Source: Limnoperna fortunei
Taxonomy: Eukaryota; Mollusca; Bivalvia; Mytilida; Modiolidae
Assembly: GCA_944474755.1 (NCBI GenBank)
Contig: OX104117.1
Coordinates: forward strand, 76,360,926 to 76,424,925
DNA: 64,000 nt
Direction: 5' to 3'
The notes below the pieces were generated by a model, which was not told the DNA's origin, ran no database searches, and worked only from the letters and a program-made list of their open reading frames with translations. How positions within the stretch are numbered: position 1 is the first letter of the stretch; every line of letters starts with the position of its first letter. Of this stretch, positions 37,284-47,915 are shown in pieces. The position numbers were made by a program, and so were the translations under genes.

Positions 37284-37425
37284 AATAATAAGAAACGGAG
37301 TAAAAACAATAAGTCGCCCGACACTTCGTGGTCGGCGACTTAATAATAATAATAATCATAATAATAATCATAATAAGAAACGGTGCAAAAACAATAAGTC
37401 GCCAAAACTTCGTTTTGGGCGACTT
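37201..37425 (+). repeat. Run of four terminal hairpins (C, C, B, A)
   Basis: Hairpins at 37201-37228 (C8), 37256-37283 (C7), 37311-37341 (B1 or the E2 chimera) and 37396-37425 (A). The order C, C, B, A is the reverse of the order in which these families open from the outside, as bracket-like nesting requires. Confidence 0.8.
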
Positions 37426-37427
37426 AA

Positions 37428-38357
37428 TTAGAGATAGACATATTATAATAGCTTTCTGATAAGGAAATAAAACTAGTTATATCTGGTATGCGAAAATAGA
37501 ACGATAAACAAAAGAATAAATAATCTTTTTATCAAGTTGAAGTGGATATATTTTTGTAAAAACTTTAATATTTACCAAAGACTTAATGAGTCACATCAAC
37601 ACACACATATCTAAACAATTTCACTGACAGGATGTAAATATTTGTACATAATGACTTCACTCTCACCATATAAAGAAATAAATTGGGTTTTAGAAATTAT
37701 GCCATTAAACAGAAAAGACGTCGAATTTAGATTGTACGCTTGATCGACCGTTAAAATGGTGTTAAAGCATTTTTACAAAATAGATTAAATAAACATAATT
37801 TGTATTTCTTTGACCTTGTCTTTAACCTGCAACGTGCTTTGTAATTTGCACCACAACCCTGGCTTATCAATACGAATTTGACTGTTTCTAAAGAAATATT
37901 TTATCCAACCATAATTGTCTAGAATGTGGAGTTAGTAAGGAATAGATTGGAATAACTTATATTAATTATCCAATAAAAACTGAAGTTTTTTGTATCAAGT
38001 ACAGTATTGGTGAAAATCTTCTGATTATACAGACATACACTGCACACGGCTAACGTCGTAACTCGACACAATATGCGCTGATTGATTAGATTATACTAAG
38101 ATTAATACACACTCATATAATTTATACATACATGTAATTATATTTGCTGCATTCAATAAATGAAAGGTTATAGCAACCAGTTATTAACAAAATAAATTGT
38201 GCATAGATATAACTTTGCGGGTTTCAAAGGAACATATATGATCAATTAAATCAAATTCTGGAACAATCATGTGCCACCTATTTTCTGGATTTTACATAGA
38301 ACAGTACTTAAATATTTTTACTTTTATCATATTTACAAAAAAATAATTTGAATTAAG
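37428..38357. other. AT-rich intron or intergenic stretch
   Basis: Unique AT-rich sequence begins directly after the terminal hairpin of element A. No exon, RNA gene or repeat is supported before the acceptor at 38357. Confidence 0.5.
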
Positions 38358-41300
38358 GAATCTATGTGGAATATAAAAATCGGGAATGGCGTCAAGCTGT
38401 GTGTGGAAAAGGTGCCAACCTTGTAGGACCTGAAGTATTTGGAAACTGCACTCCAGAAACCTGCAATACAAGCTCAGCCGCAGACAGAGTACCACAGTTA
38501 GACAATAGACCGCAGAGTTTTTGGATCAACGGTTATTTACTATGGTCACCTTTAATCAAATACAATGGTAAATAAGCCTGAAATAATTACGTAGACAGCT
38601 ACACGCGACGTTATGAAAGCGAAGAGATATCACAGTGGTAATCACATTTCATTTTCTATAACAGTGATAGGAAGCCATGGGACAAACAACAACAAACACA
38701 GAACAAAACAGCACACACACGAAAAAGCCAGAGACACGATATCTCAAGAAATTGAGAGCGAACTCGGGTGTTCTGCAAGAGTAAGCAGCTCCTGTCCTTG
38801 CAACACATACGTCGTGTCGTTGGTAGTCAATCCAAGGTACGTCAAGTCCCGTTAGAGGAAGATACCATACAAAATATACGACAAACCTACATCTGTACTC
38901 ATTTGAGACTTTCACATTCTTTATTCACTCAGACACAAAATATGTGTAACACGAGATGCACAAAATTCAAATTTTACGAATAACAAAGAAGACATGATTA
39001 CTATTAAATAAACATGAAGATGAAAAAAATACTGTAAATAAGCATCCTCACACAAGTCAGGGTTTCTGCGTCCACATGTGTCCACGAAACCTGACAAACT
39101 TAACTAGGAAATTCCCAGGCTAGAAGTGACTATTTTAATTGGCTACATCATACATGAATGTGGCCAATCAAAAGCTCGCTTTCATTCCCGGCTTGGTTAA
39201 GGGATATCCCGATGTCGATTGTAAATAAACCAAACTGATGTGTTGCAAAGACCTCGAGAAAATCAGTGTATTTTGTACAGGAGTGTTTATAGTTTGTTAT
39301 TATCGTGTTATTTTTTAGTTGCGTTTCGTTTTCTTCCCACGCCAGAATGAGTAAGAATGACCACTGCCAAACATTGCTTCTTTCAAGTAATTTCGTTAGT
39401 TGATATTTTGAAGGTTTGACGTCATATGAAAATCCTCTAGCCCGGGAATTTCCTAGCTAAGTTTGTCAGGGTTTCGTGGACACAGAAACCCTGACTTGTG
39501 AGGATGGTAAATAAGTAATTACAATATATTTGAAATATTTTTTATAAACAGTAAATCGTTTTGTGTTACAAATTGAAAACAAACCTTTATGTTGTTGTAT
39601 TGTTGGTCGGGACGAGTAATATTTGCTTACATATAAATCTGGAAAGTAAGATATTGCATCGTTTTTTTACAAATAAACAGATAATGGAACTCGTCTCCTA
39701 TCAGTCCGTCATTACATTAAGTGCAAACGTTTTCTTCTTTGGGAATGTTTTGACAACGACCTGTCTCTATATGAAATTTTACATTACATAATCTATATTT
39801 TGTAATCAACATTCTTGACTTCTCTTTAATGTAAGCAAATATCAAGTCCATGCAAAATCGCGCATGAAAGTGACACAGAAAGCCCCTCTAAAAGACATAT
39901 TAATGTGGCTATACCATTTTTGAATAATCCACACTAGGGTTCTTTATTTTCCACTTTTACGTTTATATGTCAACATACGAAAATTAAGAACCATAGTGTG
40001 GATTATTCGTTGTTTTGTTTAATCAGCCACTGATACACTACTACATAACTGTTAATTTTAATTTGTACCTTTTTGGAACTACAAAAGGAGAATAGGCTGG
40101 ACCATACGCGGTAAGCATTTTTATTTGTCAAAACCCCTCTGCCATATATCTTGTTTTATGTCTCTGATTTTACTTTCATCTGTATTGACTACGCTTTTCA
40201 TTGTACTCAAAATATAATTAAATATATTAATAGATTCGTAATCGGTAAAGTATTCAAGACAAATACATAATTGCTGTATTTCAGGATGTTTTAGATTTGA
40301 AGAAAATATTAATCCTAGAAATTTTACTTCTACTAACTCCATATTAGAGTGTTCCAGGTTTTGTGTCTCTTTTATAACAAAGGGGTTCTTGTTTCTTCAT
40401 GTGAGTAGTTTAATATTTTTATTGAAATAGATTTCCTTGGTAATTTAGTAAAACATCAACTTTCTCTTACATTGATCATTAATACTATTTATGGATCGTA
40501 CATGTTAAACTTAGGAACGCATTTGTTGCACCAGTACATTTACGTTCTCGCGTGCTCGCCTCCTAAAATAGGATTGTTTTTCGTAAAAACTGTGGCTAAT
40601 GTAGCATAGTTGAAAAAAAATTAGTACCTAGTTTTCAAAAGAAAAACTAAAACTCAAAACTTTGAATAGCATTTAAAACCGAACACTTATCAAGGGTTAC
40701 TGCGGATGCATCATTACGGTTATATAAGACGTATGATGAATGGACAAGATAATTCTTCGTGCAGTTTATTCTTAAAGTTGATTGTGGTTTCTTCTTGCAG
40801 ATCTGGACCCCAACCCCGTTGTAGACCAAAATCGCTCCAACCGCTCGCTAATATGTAGTCATCATTTGGCAAAATACAACCCCTAAAACTTTGCACGCTG
40901 CATTAAAGAGACAATGGCGCCAATATTCTTTTTTTGTTTTTTGTACGATTGATTTGTAAAGAAATATTATTGTTTAAATTTTTAAAAAGATAAACTTGTA
41001 GTTTGTCGATACCAAAATATAATGAAATATTCCGAAAAACAAACTGGATGTTGCTTTAGTCTTAAAAAAGTGTAATAGTATACCGGATAAGAAACTAGAA
41101 GTGTATAGTAATTCGTAATTTTATGATGAGATTTGTTTTTGTTGCCAGAAAGAAATTTGTAAATGCATCTCGGAGGACATGTATACGAACCCAAAACAGG
41201 CGTCTACTTCTAACTGTAATATTTTATGTCCAGGAAATCAGAACTACGTGTGCGGAGGTACTAGCGATTCCGGAGTCGTCTATTATAGTGTGTATGAGGT

Positions 41301-44300
41301 CGTAAATAGTAAGTATAATTCTTGGATGTTATCGACTCCATCCCAGCAACCTATATATCAACTGAAAGATGTACTAGTTCCACCTCCATCCTAAGGTGAA
41401 TTAGGGGGTGGGATTTGGTCTCTAGTGCATTTATTGATTTTGATGTTTAAAGAATAAAAACTTAATTTGATTTGTTATTGATCAAATGAAACGAAACATA
41501 TTTGCCTTTTGATGTGTTGTTATATCTAATACTGTTACTCTTCTAGAATGGATTAAGAATGATTTGTTTGTTTATTTTAATATATGTTTTTTAACTCCAC
41601 TTTTAGCAATTTTGCAGCTATATCATGGGTCTAGTTTTTACTGGGAGAGTTACCCGAAGTCCGGAGAAAACCCCGACCTTCGGTAGGAAAACTGTCAATC
41701 CTTGTCAATATAGATTAGAGTCAAGCACATCCTGCCCGCATTGAGACGTGAACCGACAATCTCAGTGTTGACCGACTACGTGATCAATAGTAGTCGAACT
41801 ACCTTAACCACTCGGCCACCGGCACCTGATTCACGATGGTAAAATTACGCAAATGGGGTCTGGGTTAATATATGTTTATTATTACATGAATAGAATTTTG
41901 CCTGTTTTTGATTCGTCTAAAACAACTTTCGGGTCACGATAAATCGCAACAGTACTAAAATTTCATAAAATGTTTGTACGCTGCACGATTCCGCTACATA
42001 GTAGTCAAGCGGAATCCGATATCGACCTGGTTTTTATGTTTTCCAATCAGAATTGCCGTCTTAATAAATTCATTCGTCCAATCAAATCGATTGTATTAAT
42101 TGTATTGTACACAATTCTTTGACGTCTGCTACACATACATCGTGAGTGTCAACAAAAAATGCGAGAAACGTCGGCTAAGCGATATATTGATTCTCTTATA
42201 CTCTTCTCAATATTTGAAACTGGAATTTCAGGATTATCAACAAATTGATATGAAATGCAGTTTTAAATAAAAAATATTAAGGGTAACTAGCATTACAACA
42301 ATTACAAAATGTAAAAAAAGCAGCTGCTCCAGTAGAAAAGGCATCCTCTGTTTTCCTGATCAAGGGAGATGGTGGTTTTATTCATGTAATAAAACAATTA
42401 ATGACTTTGATATACTGGCCGATAAATCCTGATAGCGACCTATATTAAAGTCATAAATTGTATAATAATAATATGAATGTAGGGGCAGCCTAAAATGCGA
42501 GCATCGCACATTGTTCATGTCGTTACTTCAGAGCCCCCTAACAGTGCCTCTACATTCCATTGATGACGTGACGTTACGATGTGACGTCACAAAACTCAAT
42601 TATATAAATTTACAGCGTTTCAGATTGAAAACAATTTGTCTGGCATTTTTGTAGTAATTTCAAAAATAATCACGTTAATTTTATATAGCCGTTTGTAAAA
42701 AAAAAACGAAAATACCCAATGCATTCCAAGTAGCCCAGGTTTTTTTTCACTGATCATATTTTGGGTCTCGTGCAATTTGGCAGACTCTGTACATTAGTGA
42801 GCTTCGCTTCGCTCGCATATTATTAATAGAAAAATTATTTTTTTTGTGCGCAATAATAGTTTTAATTTAATTGTGGTCTACTTCGAACTACTATTCAGAC
42901 AAAATGGAAAAGCTCATATAAAACTCAATGCAACGTTGCATAACTTGATCTTAGCATACGACGTTGTTGCTTCTATAGACAGTTAAGTAGAAATCTTAAA
43001 TTGTCGAGCCACTTGTTACAAAATTTGGGTTTCTTGCTTGGATCAGTAATAAGAACTATACTTGCCAGAACCTAGTTTTATAATGCACCCTTCTGATGAT
43101 TGACTGTTTCAAGTTATTAAGGAAAGACTTGTATGTAATTAGCTGTAGTACCGCCAACTAGTGACGATATTCACAAGATGGCGGACCTCCTTAGTGCATT
43201 TATTACAATATACACCCTGCCATTGAAAAATAACATAAAATATTCAACGGCAATTGTGTTTCTTTTTATTTGAAGAACAACATATATAATTTCATTTTTC
43301 AAAGATCCCCATTAAAGTGGGTATTCGGTAATTTTGATTTTCGTGTGACATATTTTGAGGGTTCATGTACAATTTGCTAAATTTGAGCATTTATAAACTC
43401 TACAATAAAAATTGACATTTTAGAAATGTTAAAAAAGAAAAGTAGAAGATACCAATCTTTTTTAATAGTTTTTAACGTTTTGATAAGGATGAATCATGCG
43501 CTCAAAAGTTATAATTTTGTATTATATTCTAATTGACGACATAAACATTTACTCATATATTATTTATGTATAAGTGAGCTGAAAAGTAATAATTTTGAAA
43601 GGGTTTTTAGAGTACCTACATTTTGGCCAAAATCGTAATACATGCATCAAAGGTTTCATCGTAAATTTTTCATAAAAATATATCTTAACATTTGCCCGAA
43701 CTACCTTAAGCGTTAATATTTTTCAAATTCTAAATTTATCCCTAGCTGCAAATTGCACATTTTAAAGACTACAACCAATTAAATGATAATAAACTTTTAT
43801 ACGTATATCTATCTGAAGTAAATTAAAGTCTCATTTTGAATGCAAACTAATTTAGCATTATTATTTTCAAGTTAAAATGCCAAAAGTAGCTAACTTAGGT
43901 CAGCAGTTCAGAAGACTAAAAGAAATTTAATGGAATATAACAGTTAATTTTAAAATAAATTATGACTGGTCCAGACTTTACAAATTAAATTTAGTTAAAA
44001 TAACACATACAGAAGTTACAAATTGAATGGCTTAAAAATATATACATGTTTAAATATTTTTGTGATCATGGCTCGAACAACTTAAAACAATCTAACTATA
44101 CCTAAAATTCACTAACATAAAACAAAAACTCATCTGAATATTTCAGAACTAGTAGGAAGAAACAACCATAATTTAAACAAATTATCATTAATCCAATATC
44201 ATAAACGTAATTACAGACACAAGACAAACAAAGTAAAGAAACAAAAAAGAAACTGAAAATTGAGACGAAAAACAGAAACATAATATCACAACATCACATA

Positions 44301-44459
44301 TATAATACAACAATTAATATATAACTTTTCATTAAGGTCCCAATGTTACAAGAGTTGGAGAACATTGCTCCTCGGTCCTTGGCTCTAGCGATGCTAATTT
44401 GCAATATCAGGACTGTCAAGAACAACTGCCGTTTATATGTGAAAAATACAACTCATTAC
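38358..44459 (+). CDS. Receptor-type gene segment: CTLD-like domain with an inserted WSC domain (four exons)
   Basis: Four exons join with matching phases. 38358-38567 (phases 1 and 1): first half of a C-type-lectin-like fold, with EWRQAVCGKGANLVGP and later FWINGYLLW. 40285-40400 (1 and 0): GCFRFEENINPRNF, then LECSRFC and GFLFLH. 41149-41308 (0 and 1): KEICKCISEDM, CNILCPG, YVCGG and SVYEV. 44337-44459 (1 and 1): GEHCSSVLG and QDCQEQLPFICEKY, a classic CTLD end. The two middle exons make a complete WSC domain with eight cysteines, probably carbohydrate-binding. A signal peptide and the 5' exons were not found, nor a transmembrane exon directly after 44459. It may continue into the exons from 48673, but a phase-1 end does not fit that acceptor. 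Confidence 0.75.
38640..38860 (-). repeat. Dispersed repeat fragment, minus strand
   Basis: Read on the minus strand, this shares with 44640-44790 and 48080-48230 the blocks CTTACTCTTGCAGAACACC-like and a T/G-rich tail (TGTTTTGTTCTGTGTTTG). It lies in the intron after the exon at 38358-38567 and probably belongs to the Penelope-like family's 3' region. Confidence 0.45.
39034..39515. mobile_element. 464-bp MITE with 9-bp target-site duplication (Mutator-like)
   Basis: The element 39043-39506 starts CATCCTCAC and ends GTGAGGATG. It has inverted repeats of about 75 bp containing AGTCAGGGTTTCTG and ACTTA(A/G)CTAGGAAATTCCC on both sides. It is flanked by a perfect direct repeat GTAAATAAG at 39034-39042 and 39507-39515. 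Long terminal repeats plus a 9-bp duplication are typical of Mutator-type DNA transposons. No transposase is inside, so it is non-autonomous. Confidence 0.8.
39922..40008. repeat. Small inverted repeat
   Basis: Arms 39922-39946 and 39984-40008 match as reverse complements at about 22 of 25 positions (GAATAATCCACACTA and its complement). Probably a foldback element in the intron before the WSC exon at 40285. Confidence 0.55.
41570..41825 (-). repeat. tRNA-headed SINE in the intron of the WSC/CTLD gene
   Basis: The same family as 3425-3692. On the plus strand it reads TTTTTAACTCCACTTTTAGC at the tail side and CTACCTTAACCACTCGGCCA at the head side. Nearly full length but diverged (CCGAAGTCCGGAG for the usual CCGGAGTACCCGGAG). 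Confidence 0.7.
42479..42830 (+). repeat. Dispersed repeat, copy 1
   Basis: Shares ordered blocks with 55195-55480: ATGCGAGCATCGCACATT, GTTACTTCAGAG, then GTGTTTCAG/GCGTTTCAG and AATTTGTCTG or close variants. An inverted similarity between GCGAGCATCGC near the left end and GCTTCGCTTCGCTCGC near the right end suggests a foldback origin. Confidence 0.5.
42836..44336. other. AT-rich intron sequence
   Basis: This lies between the WSC exon ending at 41308 and the CTLD exon starting at 44337. No feature is supported. Confidence 0.5.
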
Positions 44460-44639
44460 GTAGGTATATAATCGAAAAAATACCTTAAGTAGAATATTGT
44501 CAACAGTAATTAAATCGCAGATGTAAATATCACTGAAGTAAAATGTAAGGAAACCGAACTGTCAACAAAAATAACAACCACAGCCACATTTTCAAAATCA
44601 TAATTAAGACAAAGACAAGTAAAAAGACACACGACATAT

Positions 44640-44800
44640 AGCAGAAACCAAAAAGGTGAACAAAGAAACAACAAACAACCGAAAAAAATAACCCGAACCC
44701 TTAAAACATGGGTGCACTCGGGTGCTCCGGACGAGTAAGCAGTGTTAGATTCGAATCAGGCACACATCGATTACTTATAGTCAAATCCGTTATGAAGTCT
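44640..44800 (-). repeat. Dispersed repeat fragment, minus strand
   Basis: The block CATGGGTGCACTCGGGTGCT followed by GACGAGTAAGCAGTG is the reverse complement of sequence at 48100-48145 beside the Penelope-like element. It shows a separate partial insertion of the same 3' region. Confidence 0.55.
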
Positions 44801-44821
44801 TCTTTGTTTCTGTGTTTAAAT

Positions 44822-45035
44822 TAGGCTCAACGCAACTTTCATGTAATTTTTCAGCTATATTTTTGGCATCGAGTTTAATTGTGAGAGAAAGCCGGAGTAC
44901 CCGATGAAAACTCTCCGTAGAAAATCTAGCAACTCTTCTCAATTAACATTTGAGTCGATCACCCCCTTCTCACAGTGAGACTCGAACCCGAAACCTGATC
45001 AATAGTAGATGACTAACTACCTTAACCACTCGGAA
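44822..45035 (-). repeat. tRNA-headed SINE, diverged copy
   Basis: Recognisable by TTTTTCAGCTATATTTTTGG and AGCCGGAGTACCCGATGAA in the body and CTACCTTAACCACTCGG at the head. The last head bases (GGCCACCGAGGC) are lost. Confidence 0.65.
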
Positions 45036-45939
45036 AAAATATTCGCATTTTGGAAATGGAGTTTTTTCCAAACAATTTGTAATATGGGCAAAAGAACGTC
45101 TGATGAGTTGCAATCTATCTATGTGCAAAAATTCCCGGTTTGAATAGCTTTTTGACAACAGCAGCGTCCGGTCTAGAAAACCGGAAATCCGTTCACAAGA
45201 TCTAGCATAAATGTATGTTGTGAAATGTAAGCGTCATACACGGGATCTAATGGAATATTACTATTAATGAAAGGAAAGTTGAAAATAAGGAAGTTGAAGT
45301 CATCTCGCTTCAAGTAATGTTTAGTCTGTAAATTTTTCCATTATGAGTCTTTTCTGAGAAGAAGGTCCAATTGATTGAATCGATATCGATAGTGTTTTTA
45401 ACCTAAGGTTCCTTATATTAGATGCCATGCAAGTATTAACCAAACTTGCGAGTTATTTAGTAACAAGACATCACCTTTACATGTTGTATATACCGAAATA
45501 TGAAATAAAAAGTCTTCTAAAACGTCTTCTTGTTATTCTTCTATAGACCGTCTATAAGCTCATCCTCGTATGAGTACACAGACAAGTAGACTAGTACATT
45601 ATTTGTACTCATTGGAATGCTGATAGTCCGTAGAAAAATACTTCCTCCAAACATGACATAAATGTGATCTGTTAACAAATCTAACATTATACATGTGTCT
45701 TTTCAGTGCATTTATTCTTGGATGTTGTATCACTAATAAATATGTTCACTATGTTGCAATTGGTAGGCTAGCAGATCAACCCTAGAGATAAATAAACTAA
45801 ACAATCTTAAAACAAGGTTAAAGTGTTAGGTGCAAACGAAATTTAAAAACATTAGAAATCTTTCTGATCAAAAGCAATTTATATAAAGAAAACGTTATCA
45901 AAGATTAAAGGTTACAAAAGTATAGTTCCTATCGTAGCT
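45036..45939. other. Non-coding stretch without supported features
   Basis: One acceptor-like site (TGTCTTTTCAG at 45696-45706) is followed by a short hydrophobic frame ending at a stop. There is no domain or paralogue support for an exon. Confidence 0.4.
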
Positions 45940-46055
45940 CGTAGGTTTTATCCAGGTATTCCGGTTATCCTCCCCAATAAAAACTAGACGCCATGATATA
46001 GTTGAAAAATTGCTGAGAGTGGCGTTATACACCATTCAAACAAATAAACAGTATA
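45940..46055 (+). repeat. Truncated SINE ending at the Penelope-like element boundary
   Basis: The body and tail of the same SINE family in plus orientation (CCCAATAAAAACTAGACGCC, then AAACAAATAAAC). The head is missing. It ends a few bases before the hammerhead motif that marks the left edge of the Penelope-like element. Confidence 0.6.
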
Positions 46056-46062
46056 AAGATTA

Positions 46063-46108
46063 ACACGCCAGACGCACGTTTCGTCTTATCAAGACTCATC
46101 AGTAGCGG
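46063..46108 (-). ncRNA. Hammerhead ribozyme motif (left end, minus strand)
   Basis: On the minus strand the core CTGATGAG is followed by a stem-II hairpin (TCTT and AAGA), CGAAAC, a minimal stem III, and GTC. Stem I pairs CGCTA with TGGCG (one G-U pair). All conserved core bases are present. Confidence 0.7.
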
Positions 46109-46419
46109 GCGCTCAAATCCCTAAAAATATTTAAAATCCAAATAATTAAGACGTGGAGCTCTTTTATAATCAAAAATCAAAAACTGTATATCAAAATCCG
46201 GCTGAGGCCATCTGGGTCTTGCACATAGAAAAACCTTTCGAAATTGCAGGGCAGTAAAGTTCAGGTCTAAAAGCTCTCTGGCAGATATGTGGGTCTCGGA
46301 TTGTTAATGGATGTGATTCGAAAATCTACATATAATAACATCTTGCATAGAAGAATATCTTCCTAATTTAGACCGACGGAACTATATGTATACGTAGTTG
46401 ATAACTGGAGATCTTAATA

Positions 46420-47915
46420 TTGTTGAAAATGAAAGACTCCACAATATTTGTCAAAAGACCTAAGTACCGTGAACCTAAATCCATCAACTGGAATTATAAC
46501 TTTAAATTATTGATTGATTCAATAGAAGACGATGCCAGAAAATGGGCAAAGCAAGAGGACCAGGAGGTTGTTACTTTGTCCGAGTGGGTAAAGGCCTTGA
46601 GGTCATTGATTCAAATATGAATAAGTCGTTTAAGAAGGTCTATGAGTACTAAAACATCATCATTTTTCAGAAATCTTGATGCTCTTAAAACTTTGTCCGA
46701 CATTCATGACAAATATGTTGTTGTGCCAGCAGATAAGGCCCCTAACAATATCATTTTTATCTTCAAAAAACATAACATAGAGTGTTTAATTAATGAGTTA
46801 GGCATTGATAGTTCACTATGGAATCCTACTTACGCATTCACTGCGCTTTCAAAAGAGGAGATTATTGAAAATCACAAATCAGTATTGGCATCCTTTGATC
46901 TCAAAATCAGAGTCAAAGATCGTGATCTCCCTTTATTGTATTGGATTCCTAAACTTCACATAAATCCATACAAACAGCGTTTCATAGCAGGATCGTCTAA
47001 GTGTACTACCAAAACACTATCGGAACTCCTCACCACTATTTTAACAACAGTAAAAACGGGACTTCAAAAATACAGTGACATTTGCTACTCCAGAAGTTGA
47101 ATGTGGATATTAAAAAATTCAAAAGACCTGATAGACATCTTGAGGTCTGGATCTCTTTACCATTGTAACAGCATTACACCATTTGATTTTTCGACACTCT
47201 ATACGGCCATCCCTCATACGCAGCTTAAAACCAGGCTAAAAGATCTTATAAAACGCTGCTTTTTCAAGAAAAACGGAAAGAGACGATATAAATACCTGGT
47301 AATTCTAACAGATCTTAATAATCTAAATATACTGAAGACCAAATCTGTCACATGTTAGATTTTCTAATTGACAACATATTCGTCATGTTTGGAGGACATG
47401 TTTTTCAACAGACTGTTGGTATTCCAATGGGTACTAATTGTGCTCCTCTCCTCACCTGTTTTTGTACTCCTATGAGGCTGAATTCCTAGAAGGCATACTG
47501 AAGAAGAAAGAAAAGACTCTGGCCCAGACTTTTAATTTCACATTCGGCTATATTGATGATGTTTTTTCCCTCAAAAATGCTAAATTTGGTGACTATTTAC
47601 ATTCAATTTACCCTATCGAGCTGGAAAGTAAGACACCACCAATACACTAAGATCAGCCTCTTATTTAGACCTTCTTCTAGAAATAGACTCAGGAGAACTA
47701 AAACTAGGCTCTACGACAAGCGTGATGACTTCAACTTTCCAATTGTCAACTTCCCGTTCATCGACAGCAACATTCCAGCAGCTCTAGCGTATGGTGTGTT
47801 CATTTCACAAGTTATACGTTATTCTAGATCCTGCGATCGTTATTCAGATTTTCTAGACCGATCACTGCTGTTGACTGCTAAACTACTCAAACAATTAAGG
47901 GTTTGTTGTACCTAG
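46420..47915 (+). pseudogene. Penelope-like reverse transcriptase, broken by stops and frameshifts
   Basis: Consecutive segments in different frames give recognisable reverse transcriptase pieces. 46642-47100 has VVVPADKAPNNIIFIFKK and LLYWIPKLHINPYKQRF. 47101-47358 has FDFSTLYTAIPH. About 47355-47455 has VGIPMGTNCAPLL. 47438-47650 has the catalytic FGYIDDVF. 47553-47915 has YDKRDDFNFPIVNFPF. In-frame stops at 47098 and 47356 and a small deletion near 47456 break the gene. The order of motifs is that of Penelope-like reverse transcriptases. It cannot make a full enzyme here. Confidence 0.8.

Larger units (their letters stand above)
8098..37341 (+). mobile_element. Element B1, inserted in A
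   Basis: The family-B head begins at 8098 (palindrome ACGTTTCCCGAAACGT, then box AGTCGCC). Its core runs to about 8865, where its AAT tract is interrupted by B2. The last family-B hairpin, 37311-37341, directly precedes the return to A and is the natural closing partner. The chimera at 10646, which also has a B-type tail, competes for the same hairpin, so one B-type closing is missing from the nest. Confidence 0.6.
7489..37427 (+). mobile_element. Element A: outermost element of the nest
   Basis: The head is an imperfect hairpin (TGATGG, GGTG, CCAACA at about 7494-7509) followed by the box AGTCGCCCAAAA at 7513-7524. Core tiles run to about 8080, with CCAAATTTCGTTGAAATCGG-like phrases and GGCGGCCATTTTG. 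An AATAATAAT tract follows, where B1 begins at 8098. A resumes at about 37342 with the rest of the AAT tract, GAAACGGTGCAAAAACAATA, and its terminal hairpin 37396-37425, whose right arm is the reverse complement of the head box. Its own sequence is therefore about 0.7 kb and the remaining 29 kb is nested insertions. No transposase is present. The architecture (5' box matching a 3' hairpin, core repeats, microsatellite, no target duplication) fits non-autonomous Helentron/pearl-like elements; that assignment is inference. Confidence 0.75.

Noticed and set aside
8107..37324. Many minus-strand ORFs of 70-150 codons, near-identical in up to 15 places
   Set aside because: They track the repeat copies, shift frame between families, lack domains, and contain translated GGCGGCCATTTTG tiles (FKMAAIFKMAA-like). 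Identity comes from the copies being recent, not from coding constraint.
10299..37425. Bacterial-type terminators or bacterial contamination suggested by hairpins with TTCG-containing loops
   Set aside because: There are no bacterial genes, the hairpins are tied to element heads, and the flanks are intron-containing animal genes.
41123..41305. Alternative plus-strand frame over the WSC exon
   Set aside because: The frame starting at 41149 has the WSC cysteine pattern and phases that match both neighbouring exons. The other frame has none.
45707..45769. Possible terminal exon after a good acceptor at 45706
   Set aside because: A short hydrophobic frame reaches a stop, with no stop-transfer residues, no tail motif and no paralogue support.
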